From the NCBI GenBank assembly GCA_964059195.1, contig CAXKWD010000001.1, positions 213,350,484-213,414,483 on the forward strand: a stretch of 64,000 nucleotides of DNA, written 5' to 3'. Source of the DNA: Ectobius pallidus (taxonomy: Eukaryota > Arthropoda > Insecta > Blattodea > Ectobiidae). This document shows positions 20,520-29,665 of the stretch, in pieces (the stretch's first letter is position 1; each line of letters starts with the position of its first letter). A model generated the notes under the pieces. The model was not told the origin of the DNA. It ran no database searches and saw only the letters and a list, made by a program, of their open reading frames with translations. The translations under genes and the position numbers were made by a program.

Positions 20520-23044
20520 GGGGCATTCCATGGTCACGTGTGGGACATTTGTACTAATTTTTAATCTACTTATCGCCAAATAAAAAGGCTATCAACATTT
20601 TTTATTGAAATTCCAACAAGACAGAAAGAAAGTACTAACAATGACTGAATTTTCAGCAGAGAAGAGTTCTTTTATCTTCTTCATGCAGTTAGCTAAAGCA
20701 GGAAACATGATGGTCACGTGGGGGACATGTGCATTTTCCTAACATAATGAAGTGTTGAGTTCTGGTAAGAACTTCAGCTCATCTGCTAATATTTTAAATA
20801 AGCAATATTTTTTTCTGGAATCCTTGCAGTAAATTCTACACTTTCACCTATTTATAGCTTAAAAGCTTAAACTGATGAGCTTCTATGAATTTTTATTTGT
20901 TGGTCACGAGTGGGACAGCAAGGGTCACATGTAGGACTTTTACACTAGTAGGAGTAAACAAAACAGATAGTGTCAATAAAATGCTCTTCTTATACATGCT
21001 TTTTAACAAAACAAAATATGATCCCACAAGTAGGACAACGTCAACTAAATTTCAATATGTTAGTGATCTGTAGATGGTCCAAGAAACAGCCTACTGCATT
21101 TAAAAAACACTCTGAAAACTAAAAACTCCTCTATTAATCACCTCTGGAGGTGAGAGTTTCTTAACAATCTCTTGTTGGCTGTAGCAGATGGAGTCAGGTC
21201 GTTCAGGCCACTTGAAATGATTTGAAATTCCAGCCTGTATCATCACAGAGACTTCAATTTTGTCAAAAGCGTGCACCTGCACTATTATTCCAGGTTATTG
21301 TGTTCCTTCATAGTCACAAGAACCCACTGCCCACTAGTAAGGCTTTCTACCTGCACTTCCTCAGGGGTTGGTCTGTTTGAACTGATATGACTTTCTGTAA
21401 GCCAATGTATTTGTCCTATATGTAATTACTAAGTTTTTGCATAAAATTACATGGAAGCTTTTTATGCCAGGAATTGCAACTACATTTTCCCATGGCTTTT
21501 GTTAAGAAATAACACTGTTAGTATGGGATCCTCTGCCACATAAAACATGTGGGTATTGTTAACTTCACCATGAACTTATTTTTAAATTCTGATGATGGCC
21601 CATTACTCCATATTACTTCTGATCTTGGCTGATCACCACCCGATCGAATTATTTCCTCATACAGAAAGTTAATTAACACAAACACAGTGTCTTTGCCCTT
21701 ACATTGACAGTCTGAACAAATTAGGTAGGAATTACATTCCCCTTTGTACAAAACTGATGCAGTAAATAAAAGTACACTTGCATGTGACCAAAGAGCACTT
21801 TGTATTTCGTTCTGATATTCGCAGCTGAATGACATTGCAAAGTCTACTTGTAGTATGCATGTACTTTCTGCATTTTTGTCACATTCAAATTCTTTCTGCT
21901 GAATTCATTTTGTGTTGACGTGTTCCATCATTTTAGGCAGGTCAGCAATAACCAATTCAAAAAGTTCACCCAAGCACGTTTCTTTTACGGAAAGTTGTAA
22001 CCTTCCTTCACTCTCCTTTTCCCATGGTTTCCAAACCACCTTATGTTCTGGTTGGCTAGGGCAACGCATTAGTTTTCCGTCTGAACACTGATCACACAAA
22101 TTTTTCCACCAAACAGCTTTAGATAATGTTGCCTTGCAAGGATAAGGACTAGAACTTTCTTGTGGCTCCGAGTCATTACAAACATTTGATTTTTCTTGCT
22201 TTTTCTTTGCCCTCTGTAATCTCTTCCTGTTCCTCTCATACCTCCTAAGATCCTCATTTTCTTTCTCATTTATAGCATTCCTCTTCCATTGTTTCAAATC
22301 TGCAATTGTTTTATTTTCTTCCTTTTGATAGTTAGGATTTTGAGTTTTTAACCTTTCTCTCATCTTCTTCATCTTTGCTACACTGGCTAATATCTTTGGC
22401 TCATCCATTTCTGCTACCAAAAACGAATAATCTATACAACAGGAAGTCTAATTTTCACTGCAGATGTAATAAAAGTTAAATTTTAATAATATTCCATATC
22501 TGATGGTCATGTGTGGGACAGCATTAAAAATTATTATATTTCTGATACTGTCAATAGAAACTTGTTAGAAATATTGTCAAGCATTCTTTGACTACAAAGT
22601 GAGAAAGAAAGTTACCCAAAATTCTTGTCAAGAACATATTTCTTGTGTAGAACAAAATATAACTTGTTTTGAGTCATGTGTGGGACACATAGGTTAATTA
22701 TTGTAATTGACTTAATTATTAAGTGCTTAACATATTTTATGTAGCTGTAACAACCAAAAATATTTCAAATACATACTCACTTATCACCTGTGACAGGAAA
22801 AGTCTTCACAACAATGTAATTCAATGAACTGAGACACTCCGAAATCAATGCAACTTCAGTCACATGGAAAACAGCCGATTCAGACCATCTTAATTTCAAG
22901 TATACCACACTTTAAAATTAAAAACTAAAAAATCCCTTTGTGATTATAGTTAGCTGAGGGTTTTAGGTAACATGTTACACCAATTTTACTTGAAGGAAAA
23001 AAAAAATTAAAAAATCATATGTCCTGTTTTTCATGGAATGCCCC
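20520..23044 (-). mobile_element. GGGGCATTCC-ended transposon with iterons
   Basis: TIRs GGGGCATTCCATG at both ends abut TA on both sides, so the target duplication is probably TA. Six copies of a motif like GGTCACGTGTGGGACA run in the same orientation: 20532, 20712, 20902, 20923, 22505 and 22672. The first abuts the TIR. A decayed transposase runs on the minus strand. This is the coding-capable relative of the element at 9423-11046. Confidence 0.8.
21100..22420 (-). pseudogene. Transposase of unnamed DDE-like family
   Basis: Three pieces lie on the minus strand. Piece 1 (22420-21905, 171 codons) starts MVAEMDEPKILASVAKMKK and is strongly basic, with RNRKRLQRAKKKQEK, like a DNA-binding region. 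Piece 2 (21835-21518) has QSALWSHASVLLFTASV and VIWSNGPSSEFKNKF. In relatives I remember from invertebrate genomes this last motif reads W-S/T-D-G-P, so the Asp, probably catalytic, is Asn here. Piece 3 (21282-21100) has ISNHFKWPERPDSICY and LSPPEVINRGVFSF, a usual C-terminal block of that group. Stops and shifts separate the pieces. I do not name the superfamily. Confidence 0.65.
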
Positions 23045-23102
23045 TATATCTTAATGATAATAAAATCAACAATTTTACCAATAAAACATCCATATTGGTA
23101 AT

Positions 23103-23262
23103 TAAGTTGTTGACTATTAAACACTTTAGGCTTCATTTTTCCTTACATTTTGCAGGAGGTACGTTTCATGGGCTTTGCCCATATTTTCAACTGCTTGTCA
23201 ACTGTCTATTTTCTGCTTGGAGAACACTGTTGCCTTCTGGTTTTGGTTTAACAAACTTCTTG
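23103..23262 (+). repeat. Fragment shared with 33460-33600
   Basis: About 150 bp (GTTGTTGACTATTAAACACT to GAGAACACTG) matches the minus strand of 33460-33600. At the other site the sequence runs into a Penelope-like C-terminal frame, so both are probably pieces of one Penelope-type or unknown element. The match stops where LINE-A coding sequence begins. Confidence 0.65.
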
Positions 23263-23365
23263 AGTGGAACTGTGATAAACAAAATCTCACAACACAAAAT
23301 GTCGCAAAGGAATTGGACTGGCTCGAACTGGATGCAATGCTTTGGAATGTGGAAGGACTTGAAAA

Positions 23366-23960
23366 TCTCTATATATATAAAAGGCTTTGTCCTGACTGAC
23401 TGACAGGAATCAATGTAGAGCCTAAACTATAACAGGTAGAGACTTGGAATTTTGACAGTGCCTTCGTTTCATAATGTAGGTGCTCACTAAGAAAGGATTT
23501 TGAAAAATTCTGATTTTAAATGCCAAAAATCAAATGTTTTTGAGAATACTTAATCCCTTCTTACACAGAATTATCGAAACCGAATCACATTTGACATTAA
23601 AACATATTGTTGCCAGTGGGTTTCAGATGGGTTTGGAATTAAATTAAATGGAAGTTTGACAATTACAGTTGACTTTGTCTATTTTTGTCATACCTTGAAA
23701 TAAAACTTTCGCGATCGCTTGAATGTTGTAAGCCCTAATATGGTCAAACATTGTTTTATTTGGACGAAACTCACTCTACGAGGGTTTTCTGGACCAAGGA
23801 ACTCTAATTTGAGGTCACTTTTACCAGGTGACGCTATCTAATCGTGGTATTTAGTCCACGTGATTTAGGTGTTAATAAATATAATGATTTAACTATTATG
23901 CTCTTAATTTTTAATTTTTGAAATAATTATCGCGGGCGAAGCCGCAGGCACATGCTAGTT
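23366..23960 (-). repeat. R1 copy inside LINE-A
   Basis: Minus-strand copy with head ACTAGCATGTGCCTGCGGC at 23959 and tail CCTGTCAGTCAGTCAGG then CCTTTTATATATATAGAG near 23366. It lies between the LINE-A phrases encoding LWNVEGLEN and the continuation at 23962. It has a single head, unlike the other copies. Confidence 0.75.
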
Positions 23961-23961
23961 T

Positions 23962-24193
23962 AATATAAATGACTCCAGAGGATACCTGGACAGGTTTTGA
24001 CATCATTATGTTAACAGAAACCATACTGATGGAGAACTGGATATCCCCAACTTCTGCAGTAAACATGCACTTGCAAAATTGAAAGAAAGAGGCAGACCCA
24101 AAGGAAGTGTGTCTTGATAGGCAGGATAAAAGAAATTTACTCAGAGAACTTAATGATTATAAAGGCAACAGAACTTACTATCATTACACTGTA
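23962..24193 (+). pseudogene. LINE-A endonuclease, first part
   Basis: The start of the endonuclease domain is at 23327-23365 (MLWNVEGLEN, like the usual L-x-W-N-V-x-G). After the R1 insertion the frame goes on with DSRGYLDRF and IIMLTETILMENWDIPN, where T-E-T carries the catalytic Glu of AP endonucleases, then KERGRPKGSVS. Stops and shifts are present. The frame LTIITLY at 24174-24194 is cut by the Tc1-like element and resumes at 27293. Confidence 0.75.
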
Positions 24194-24371
24194 CAGTCAG
24201 TCAAATAAAAAACGTCGGGACTCGTATGCAGTTAAAATTAAAGTTTTAAGCCATTAGTTCACAAGTTCCCTATAAAAAACATAAAACACAGGTCATTATC
24301 GGAACATATGAGGCCATGCGACAGGAGGGAAAAAATGAACGCGGAAAGCTCAACACACGATATTCAACTTA

Positions 24372-24617
24372 ATGTATTGTCATAATTCATTTTGCTTTGT
24401 GTCATCGCCACATACAAATGCTAAAGTGAGAGAAAGTGTAGTTAGGGCTGTAATTGACCTGCATTTTTCGGCCTCTGAAGCTGCGAGAAGGTACCATATT
24501 TATGAAAGAGCAGCTCAGTGGTGGGAACTTTACTATAAAGTTTTCATAGGAAGCGTGGATCTGCGGAAGGCCGCATATTTCGATGCTAGATTGGTTGCAG
24601 AAGTTGAGCGTAAGTAA
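24372..24617 (+). pseudogene. Transposase N-terminal helix-turn-helix fragment
   Basis: 81 codons with KVRESVVRAVIDLHFSASEA, then ARRYHIYERAAQWWELYY, then DARLVAEVERK. The layout (helix, 'S.SEAARRY', 'R..A..WW..Y', and 'LVAEVE' at the end) resembles the paired-like DNA-binding domain of Tc1/mariner transposases. The catalytic part is absent, presumably lost by internal deletion. Placement inside TIRs with TA duplication supports this reading. Confidence 0.6.
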
Positions 24618-24703
24618 TTGATTTTGCACTAGAAGTACCGGTATTATAAAATAAAATCTTTAAAAAATGCTCCTTGAATAAACATATTCCTCGCGAATCT
24701 ATT

Positions 24704-27030
24704 AGTTTTTTTTTTTTTTATAATTTTTATTATTACAAATTACAAATTATTATTACAAATTACAAATTACAAATTAGAAAATACAAATTGATATAAAATT
24801 ATTAAAAATACAAATATAAATTATTACAATTACAAAAGAGCAACGTTTACCCCGCATGAGCATAGCTCGTGTTCGGGGTCAGTTCAGTCATATTAAAAAT
24901 TATATTTTGAACTATATAAAAAAAACATACATATTATAGTTTTCGGCAAAAAATAAGAATAAGAATAAATAAGATTGCTTACATGAAATAAAATACATGA
25001 ACAAAGATACGAAAAAATAAATTACAATAACATAACAGAGTTACAAACAAAATACCCTATGTTAAAAATTAAAAATTTACACTTAAGAATGAATAACGGA
25101 AAAAAGTGAGTAAAAGTACAATTACAAGTTAGATTTAATCAATTCGAGTACTTGTTTTTTAAACAATTTATTGTTTAATGGTATCAGATTAGGGTTTCTT
25201 CTAGTAAAATTGTTGTATAGCCGTGGTCCGAAATTTATACTATGCCTTAGACCTACTTCTGTAGCACACTTTGGTTCGAAAAGAGGACAAGAGATATTAT
25301 ACCTTCTTGTATTATAGTAGTGATTTCGTGTTATGAATTTTTCATGATGTTTATGGAAATAATTTAATAAAGTGTAGGAGTATTATTGTTTAATATTCAA
25401 TACGTCAAAATCTTTATATAAACTTTTAGATGGATAGTCGATTGATTTTTTTAAACATATCTTGATTATTCTTTTCTGCAACAACGACAATGGGCGAAGT
25501 GCAGTCTGACATATCCCACCCCATCCTATTATTCCATATTGTATAACCGATTGGACTAAACTTAGATATATTAATCTTAAAGTACTCTGTGGCATAATGT
25601 TTCTTAATATAACAAATTTATATATAGTTTTCCGTAGTTTAAGACACAGATATTGAACATGTTTTTCCCACCGTAAATTTTGATCAATGATAACTCCTAG
25701 GTATTTTACTTGTGTTGATGAACTTAATTTTGGACATTTACAATTAAAAGGGATAGAACAAGAGATTTCATGTAAGATTATATTGTGTTGTGCATTTATC
25801 GAGGAAAGTCCTTTAGAGTTTAGTGAAAAAGGTAAATATGTTGTTTTATCAATGTTTAGAGACAGAAGGTTTTCATCGAGCCATTTTTTTATTTTGTTTG
25901 TTCCAATGTTAGCATTACTAAAAACGTGCTCCCAACTGTTTCCAGAAAATATGATTACTGTGTCATCAGCGAAGGAATAAACATTGCCTTTGATGAGATT
26001 TATATCTAATTTAAGAAGATCATTGATATATATTAAGAAGAGCAAAGGACCTAACACAGTTCCTTGTGGGACGCCGATATTTAGCACTACGTTTTCACTT
26101 TTTTCGTTGTTAACTTTAGTGCTTTGGTATCTATTTGATAAATATGATCGAAATAGGTCTAAGGCAGTACCTCTAACACCAATATTTTCTAATTTATTTA
26201 GCAAAATGTTGTGACTTATAGTGTCAAAGGCCTTTCTTAGGTCCAGAAAAACACCTAAGCATTTTTTTCCTTCATCTACTGCTTTAATAATTGTGGATGT
26301 AACGGCCATTATAGCATCATCTGTACTCATATTATTCCTAAAACCAAATTGTGATTCCGCTAATAGTTTATTTTTTTCTAAAAAGTTTGTTAGTCTATTT
26401 TTTATGCATTTCTCTAATAATTTTGCAATGGTAGATAATAAGGATATTGGCCTATAATTATTTAAATTACATTTGTCACCTGATTTGTACAATGGAATTA
26501 CTGTCGCATATTTTAATTCATCCGGAAAAAAGCCTTGAGCTAAGCATAGGTTGAAAATATGAGTAAGGGGTTTAGAAATAAATCTAATAATTGCTTTCAT
26601 TATAGTTGATGAAATGTCATCACTTCCAGGAGTAACGCTATTCTTAAGGTTTATGGCAATTAAGATCAATTCATTTTCAATTATTGGCTGTAGGAACAGA
26701 GACGCTGTTGGATTTGAATGTAGATTATTATTGCGAGTAGTTTGCGATGAATATGTTAATATGGAGCTTGTTATTTTGTGTCCAATCTGAGAAAAGTGTT
26801 TATTGAATTCATTAGCAATTTCACTATTATTGGTAATAGTTAATCCTTCTTCTGTTACGATTTTGTTTATATTCGTATTTTCTCGTTTTAATGTATCTGT
26901 AGCTTCATTGATAGTTCGCCAAAATCTTTTTGGGTCATGTGAATATTGTTTGAGCTTGGTTTCGTAATAATTTGTTTTAGTCTTTTTTACAATCGTATTT
27001 AAAGGGTTCCTGTATTTTATAATTATTAAT
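24704..27030 (-). mobile_element. LINE-C, 5'-truncated non-LTR element
   Basis: A minus-strand copy with RT frame 27011-25383, about 0.65 kb of 3' UTR, and an A-rich end (plus-strand poly-T at about 24704-24719). The UTR contains CCCCGAACACGAGC and GCTCATGCGGGGTAAAC on the minus strand, an inverted pair often seen in insect LINE tails. The 5' end falls in AT-rich sequence near 27030. It lies within the Tc1-like element. Confidence 0.85.
25383..27011 (-). CDS. LINE-C reverse transcriptase, 5'-partial, open
   Basis: The frame is open from about 27011 (RNPLNTIVKKTK) through to the stop at 25383, about 540 codons without interruption. It is 5'-partial: the endonuclease is missing, and the first Met at 26669 is not the true start. 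RT blocks are visible in order: TPGSDDISSTIMK, NYRPISLLSTIAKLLEK, QFGFRNNMSTDDAI, GVFLDLRKAFDTISH, IGVPQGTVLGPLLFLIYIND and YSFADDTVIIF with the catalytic Asp pair. These are followed by the thumb (YLGVIIDQNLRWEKHV) and IIGWGG. The enzyme would reverse-transcribe element RNA at the target site. The clean frame suggests a rather young copy. Confidence 0.9.
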   Translation of the reverse strand, partial: RNPLNTIVKKTKTNYYETKLKQYSHDPKRFWRTINEATDTLKRENTNINKIVTEEGLTITNNSEIANEFNKHFSQIGHKITSSILTYSSQTTRNNNLHSNPTASLFLQPIIENELILIAINLKNSVTPGSDDISSTIMKAIIRFISKPLTHIFNLCLAQGFFPDELKYATVIPLYKSGDKCNLNNYRPISLLSTIAKLLEKCIKNRLTNFLEKNKLLAESQFGFRNNMSTDDAIMAVTSTIIKAVDEGKKCLGVFLDLRKAFDTISHNILLNKLENIGVRGTALDLFRSYLSNRYQSTKVNNEKSENVVLNIGVPQGTVLGPLLFLIYINDLLKLDINLIKGNVYSFADDTVIIFSGNSWEHVFSNANIGTNKIKKWLDENLLSLNIDKTTYLPFSLNSKGLSSINAQHNIILHEISCSIPFNCKCPKLSSSTQVKYLGVIIDQNLRWEKHVQYLCLKLRKTIYKFVILRNIMPQSTLRLIYLSLVQSVIQYGIIGWGGICQTALRPLSLLQKRIIKICLKKSIDYPSKSLYKDFDVLNIKQ

Positions 27031-27292
27031 TGTTAATATTATTAATATTATTAATATAATTAATAATTATTATTATAAAAATTTGCAACCAAGAATATGG
27101 CGGATTTGAGGCATATAGCCACATCCTTCTATACATGTTTGTTTTGGAACAAAACTGACTAAATAATCAAGAAAATACATGGATAGACAAGAGGCGTGTG
27201 TGAACCTAACCTTAAGTCTTCCTGTACATGCGCATATGCTCGTTCGTGATACTTAATCAAATAGCGCCCGACGTTTTTTATTTGACAGACTG

Positions 27293-27841
27293 TACATAAG
27301 CCCATCAAAAGACATCGTTGAGGCCGCAGAACTAGTATCTAAAGCACTAGCCTGCACAAAAGACGAGGAAAATGTACTTCTGGGTGGAGATCTAAATTGT
27401 AGACTTGACATAGCAAACAGCAAGACTGAAATAATAGTAGGTATGATCAAAGGCGAAGGATATAGACTCATAAACAAAAAAGAAGAAATTACCTACCTTG
27501 CACCAAATGACACAAGTACGATTGACCTGGTTTTCTACCGAGGTAAAAACATTAGAATACTAAATCTAAAGGTCGTGGGAGACAACAGTATGTCAACTCA
27601 AAGGAAACACCTGCCAGTACATACCAAGCTACAATTAAGAAAAAGCCACCTGAGTAAAGAAGAGATACAATCGCAGTCATCAAGAAAACTTAACAAGGAA
27701 ATGCTACAAACCAATATGTCAAAAGTAATCTCAGCCCAACAACAAATTGAAGATGACCAAATTGAATCAGCGCTAGAAAACTTCTCAAACTACATAAAAG
27801 AAGCAGTTATACCCAGAAAACAGAAAAAGGCAAAAGCGTAG
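27293..27841 (+). pseudogene. LINE-A endonuclease, second part
   Basis: Continues the endonuclease after the Tc1-like insertion in the same frame: YISPSKDIVEAAEL, VLLGGDLNCRLD (G-D-L/F-N with catalytic Asp and Asn), TYLAPNDTSTIDLVFYRG and RKHLPVHTK, where the final His is expected. The frame is open for 182 codons and stops at TAG 27839-27841. There the paralogue at 60550 has Trp (KAQEWFDHECY versus KAKA-stop-FDVECY), so TGG became TAG. Confidence 0.85.
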
Positions 27842-28070
27842 TTTGATGTGGAATGTTATCAAAAGAGAAGACAAACACTGAAACTGTTACACAAAGCTCA
27901 AAGAACACAGGAAGCCTTGGAAAGATATGCCAGCAAAAGAAGACAATACAGCTTCTGAGACAAAAGAATGCTGACTTCACAGAAGAACAAGCCCTAATGC
28001 TAGCACAGGATGCACAGAAAGACCCATTCATTGCACGAGGAAAACAACAAGCCCTACCAATCACATAAGC

Positions 28071-29110
28071 ATGGGAACCTGGGAAAGTCACTTCACAGGC
28101 ATATTAAATAAAGAAAAAAATAAGCAAGAAGCACTAGATCTGAGAGAACCGGTGGAGAGAATAAACATAACAGAGGGCGTCAAACAAGCGATATGTACAA
28201 CAAGAAAGAAGAAAGCTGCAGGCCCAGATGGGATATATAATGAATATCTTAGACACTTCAAAGACCCTAAGCCACATACGGGCAAAACTATTTACACGTT
28301 GCTTAAGTACCGGGAAAATACCAGAAAGCTGGAGGAACTCTTCCACCAAAGTAGATGGAAATAGATGATCCCAATTCAAACAGAGGTTACAATTCATACA
28401 TACATTACAGAACAATATATTAAAGCTATCCACAAAAATTCTTACTAAGAAAATCACCGAAGCAACTGAAGAACACATACCAGAACAACAGTTTGGCTTC
28501 AGAAAAGGAAGAGGAACGCACCATGCAACCTCAATCTACTGGACGATATAAATGAGGTGCTGAGGCACCAAAAAGGAAAGTTCTATGCAGCATTCATAGA
28601 CGTCTCAAAAACTTTCAACTCGCTAGATAGGAAGCACCTGATAAGAAAACTAGGACTTCTGACAGGATCAAACAATGCCCTGACTGCCACAGTAAACAAT
28701 TTATTAGCCTACAACAACGTAGAAATAAAAGACTGAGTACAACCTCAGTACCAATAACTCAAACCAGGGGTGTATTGCAGGGAGACCCACTAAGCCCCAG
28801 GCTATATATTGTAGCCATGGCTGAAGTCATAAAAGTGATCGAAAACCTCCAGGTAGCAATGTACATATATACTGATGACATTGTAATGGGCTCAAGATGA
28901 AGAGAAGAACTGCAGGAAGCCATGAACAGACTACATAAATGGTCTGTGGAAAATTAAATAGAATTAAACACAACCAAGGTCCAGTAAGCATGGTATTCAG
29001 AAAGGGAGGTAGAATAACAGAAGAAGACAGAATAAAATGTGCAGGGGAAAAGTTAGTGATCGTAAACAACTTTAAATTTCCAAGTATCATTTTTCAGCTC
29101 ACTGGGAAGG
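28071..29110 (+). pseudogene. LINE-A reverse transcriptase, frameshifted
   Basis: Fragments in changing frames: RKKKAAGPDGIYNEYLRH (28203), QFGFRKGRGTHHAT (28490), AAFIDVSKTFNSLDRKHL (28589; the usual AFD is TFN here), QTRGVLQGDPLSPRLYIVAM (28761) and MYIYTDDIVMGS (28860; active-site Y-x-D-D). At least four shifts or stops separate them. An RT with 'LQGDPLSP' and 'YTDD' is unlike the 'PQGS/FADD' type of LINE-B and LINE-C, so LINE-A is of another clade. Confidence 0.8.
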
Positions 29111-29155
29111 CCTTTGGAATTCACATGAGAGAGAGCAGTTACGGCCATTCGAGCA

Positions 29156-29665
29156 ATGTACAATATTCCTAACCCTACCAGACTGTTGTTGGAGACTGCA
29201 ATGAAACTTTTCTGTGCCAAGGTCGTGCCAGTTCTTACCTACGGAATAGAAATAATATGGGACCATCTCACGCTGACAGATCTAACCAAAATCAAAGCCA
29301 GATTCCTGAAAAGAATTCTAGGCATTTCAAAGACAGCATCTTCAAGATTAGAGTACATCTTAGCAAAGGAAAGCTTCCTTATAGAAGACCTCAGATATAG
29401 ACTTCCATCTATGCCACAATCTGCAGAATTAATAAAGAAAAGATAAGAGAAGCAAGAGAAAGTCTGGCAAGAATTCTTCTCAACGGATGCCATGATGAAT
29501 CTGAGTTGGGCAGGGCCAAACCAGGAGATGCGCAGAGCAATAAACAGATTGTCTATTCATGGATTCCACCACAGGCTGTGTGTGAGAGAACGTTACCATG
29601 AACCAAGTGACATGTGCGTGTGCAAGCTCTGTGGGGAAAGATGTGATCGATATCACTTCAAAACC
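29156..29665 (+). pseudogene. LINE-A C-terminal region with zinc knuckle
   Basis: Reads VVPVLTYGIEIIWDHL and KARFLKRILGISKTASS (29222-29340), then after a stop LSWAGPNQEMRRAINRLSIH. It ends with MCVCKLCGERCDRYHF, a C-x2-C-x3-C-x3-H-like knuckle usual at the C terminus of such LINE proteins, probably for nucleic-acid binding. The sequence ends abruptly at about 29665, where LINE-B begins. Confidence 0.75.

Larger units (their letters stand above)
24194..27292 (+). mobile_element. Tc1/mariner-like element inside LINE-A
   Basis: TIRs CAGTCAGTCAAATAAAAAAC and CAGTCTGTCAAATAAAAAAC (second on the minus strand) are both followed by GTCGGG, between TA at 24192-24193 and 27293-27294. Removing it restores the LINE-A reading frame with a single TA. 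It carries a transposase N-terminal frame and is itself split by LINE-C (24704-27030). About 0.77 kb of its own sequence is left, so it was internally deleted. Confidence 0.85.
23262..29665 (+). mobile_element. LINE-A, split by three nested insertions
   Basis: A non-LTR retrotransposon with an N-terminal AP-like endonuclease, reverse transcriptase and C-terminal zinc knuckle. Its endonuclease is interrupted at 23366-23960 by R1 and at 24194-27292 by a Tc1-like element. LINE-C sits inside that Tc1-like element. Without the insertions about 2.7 kb remain. A second member (LINE-A') is at 60412-61785 on the minus strand. Confidence 0.8.
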
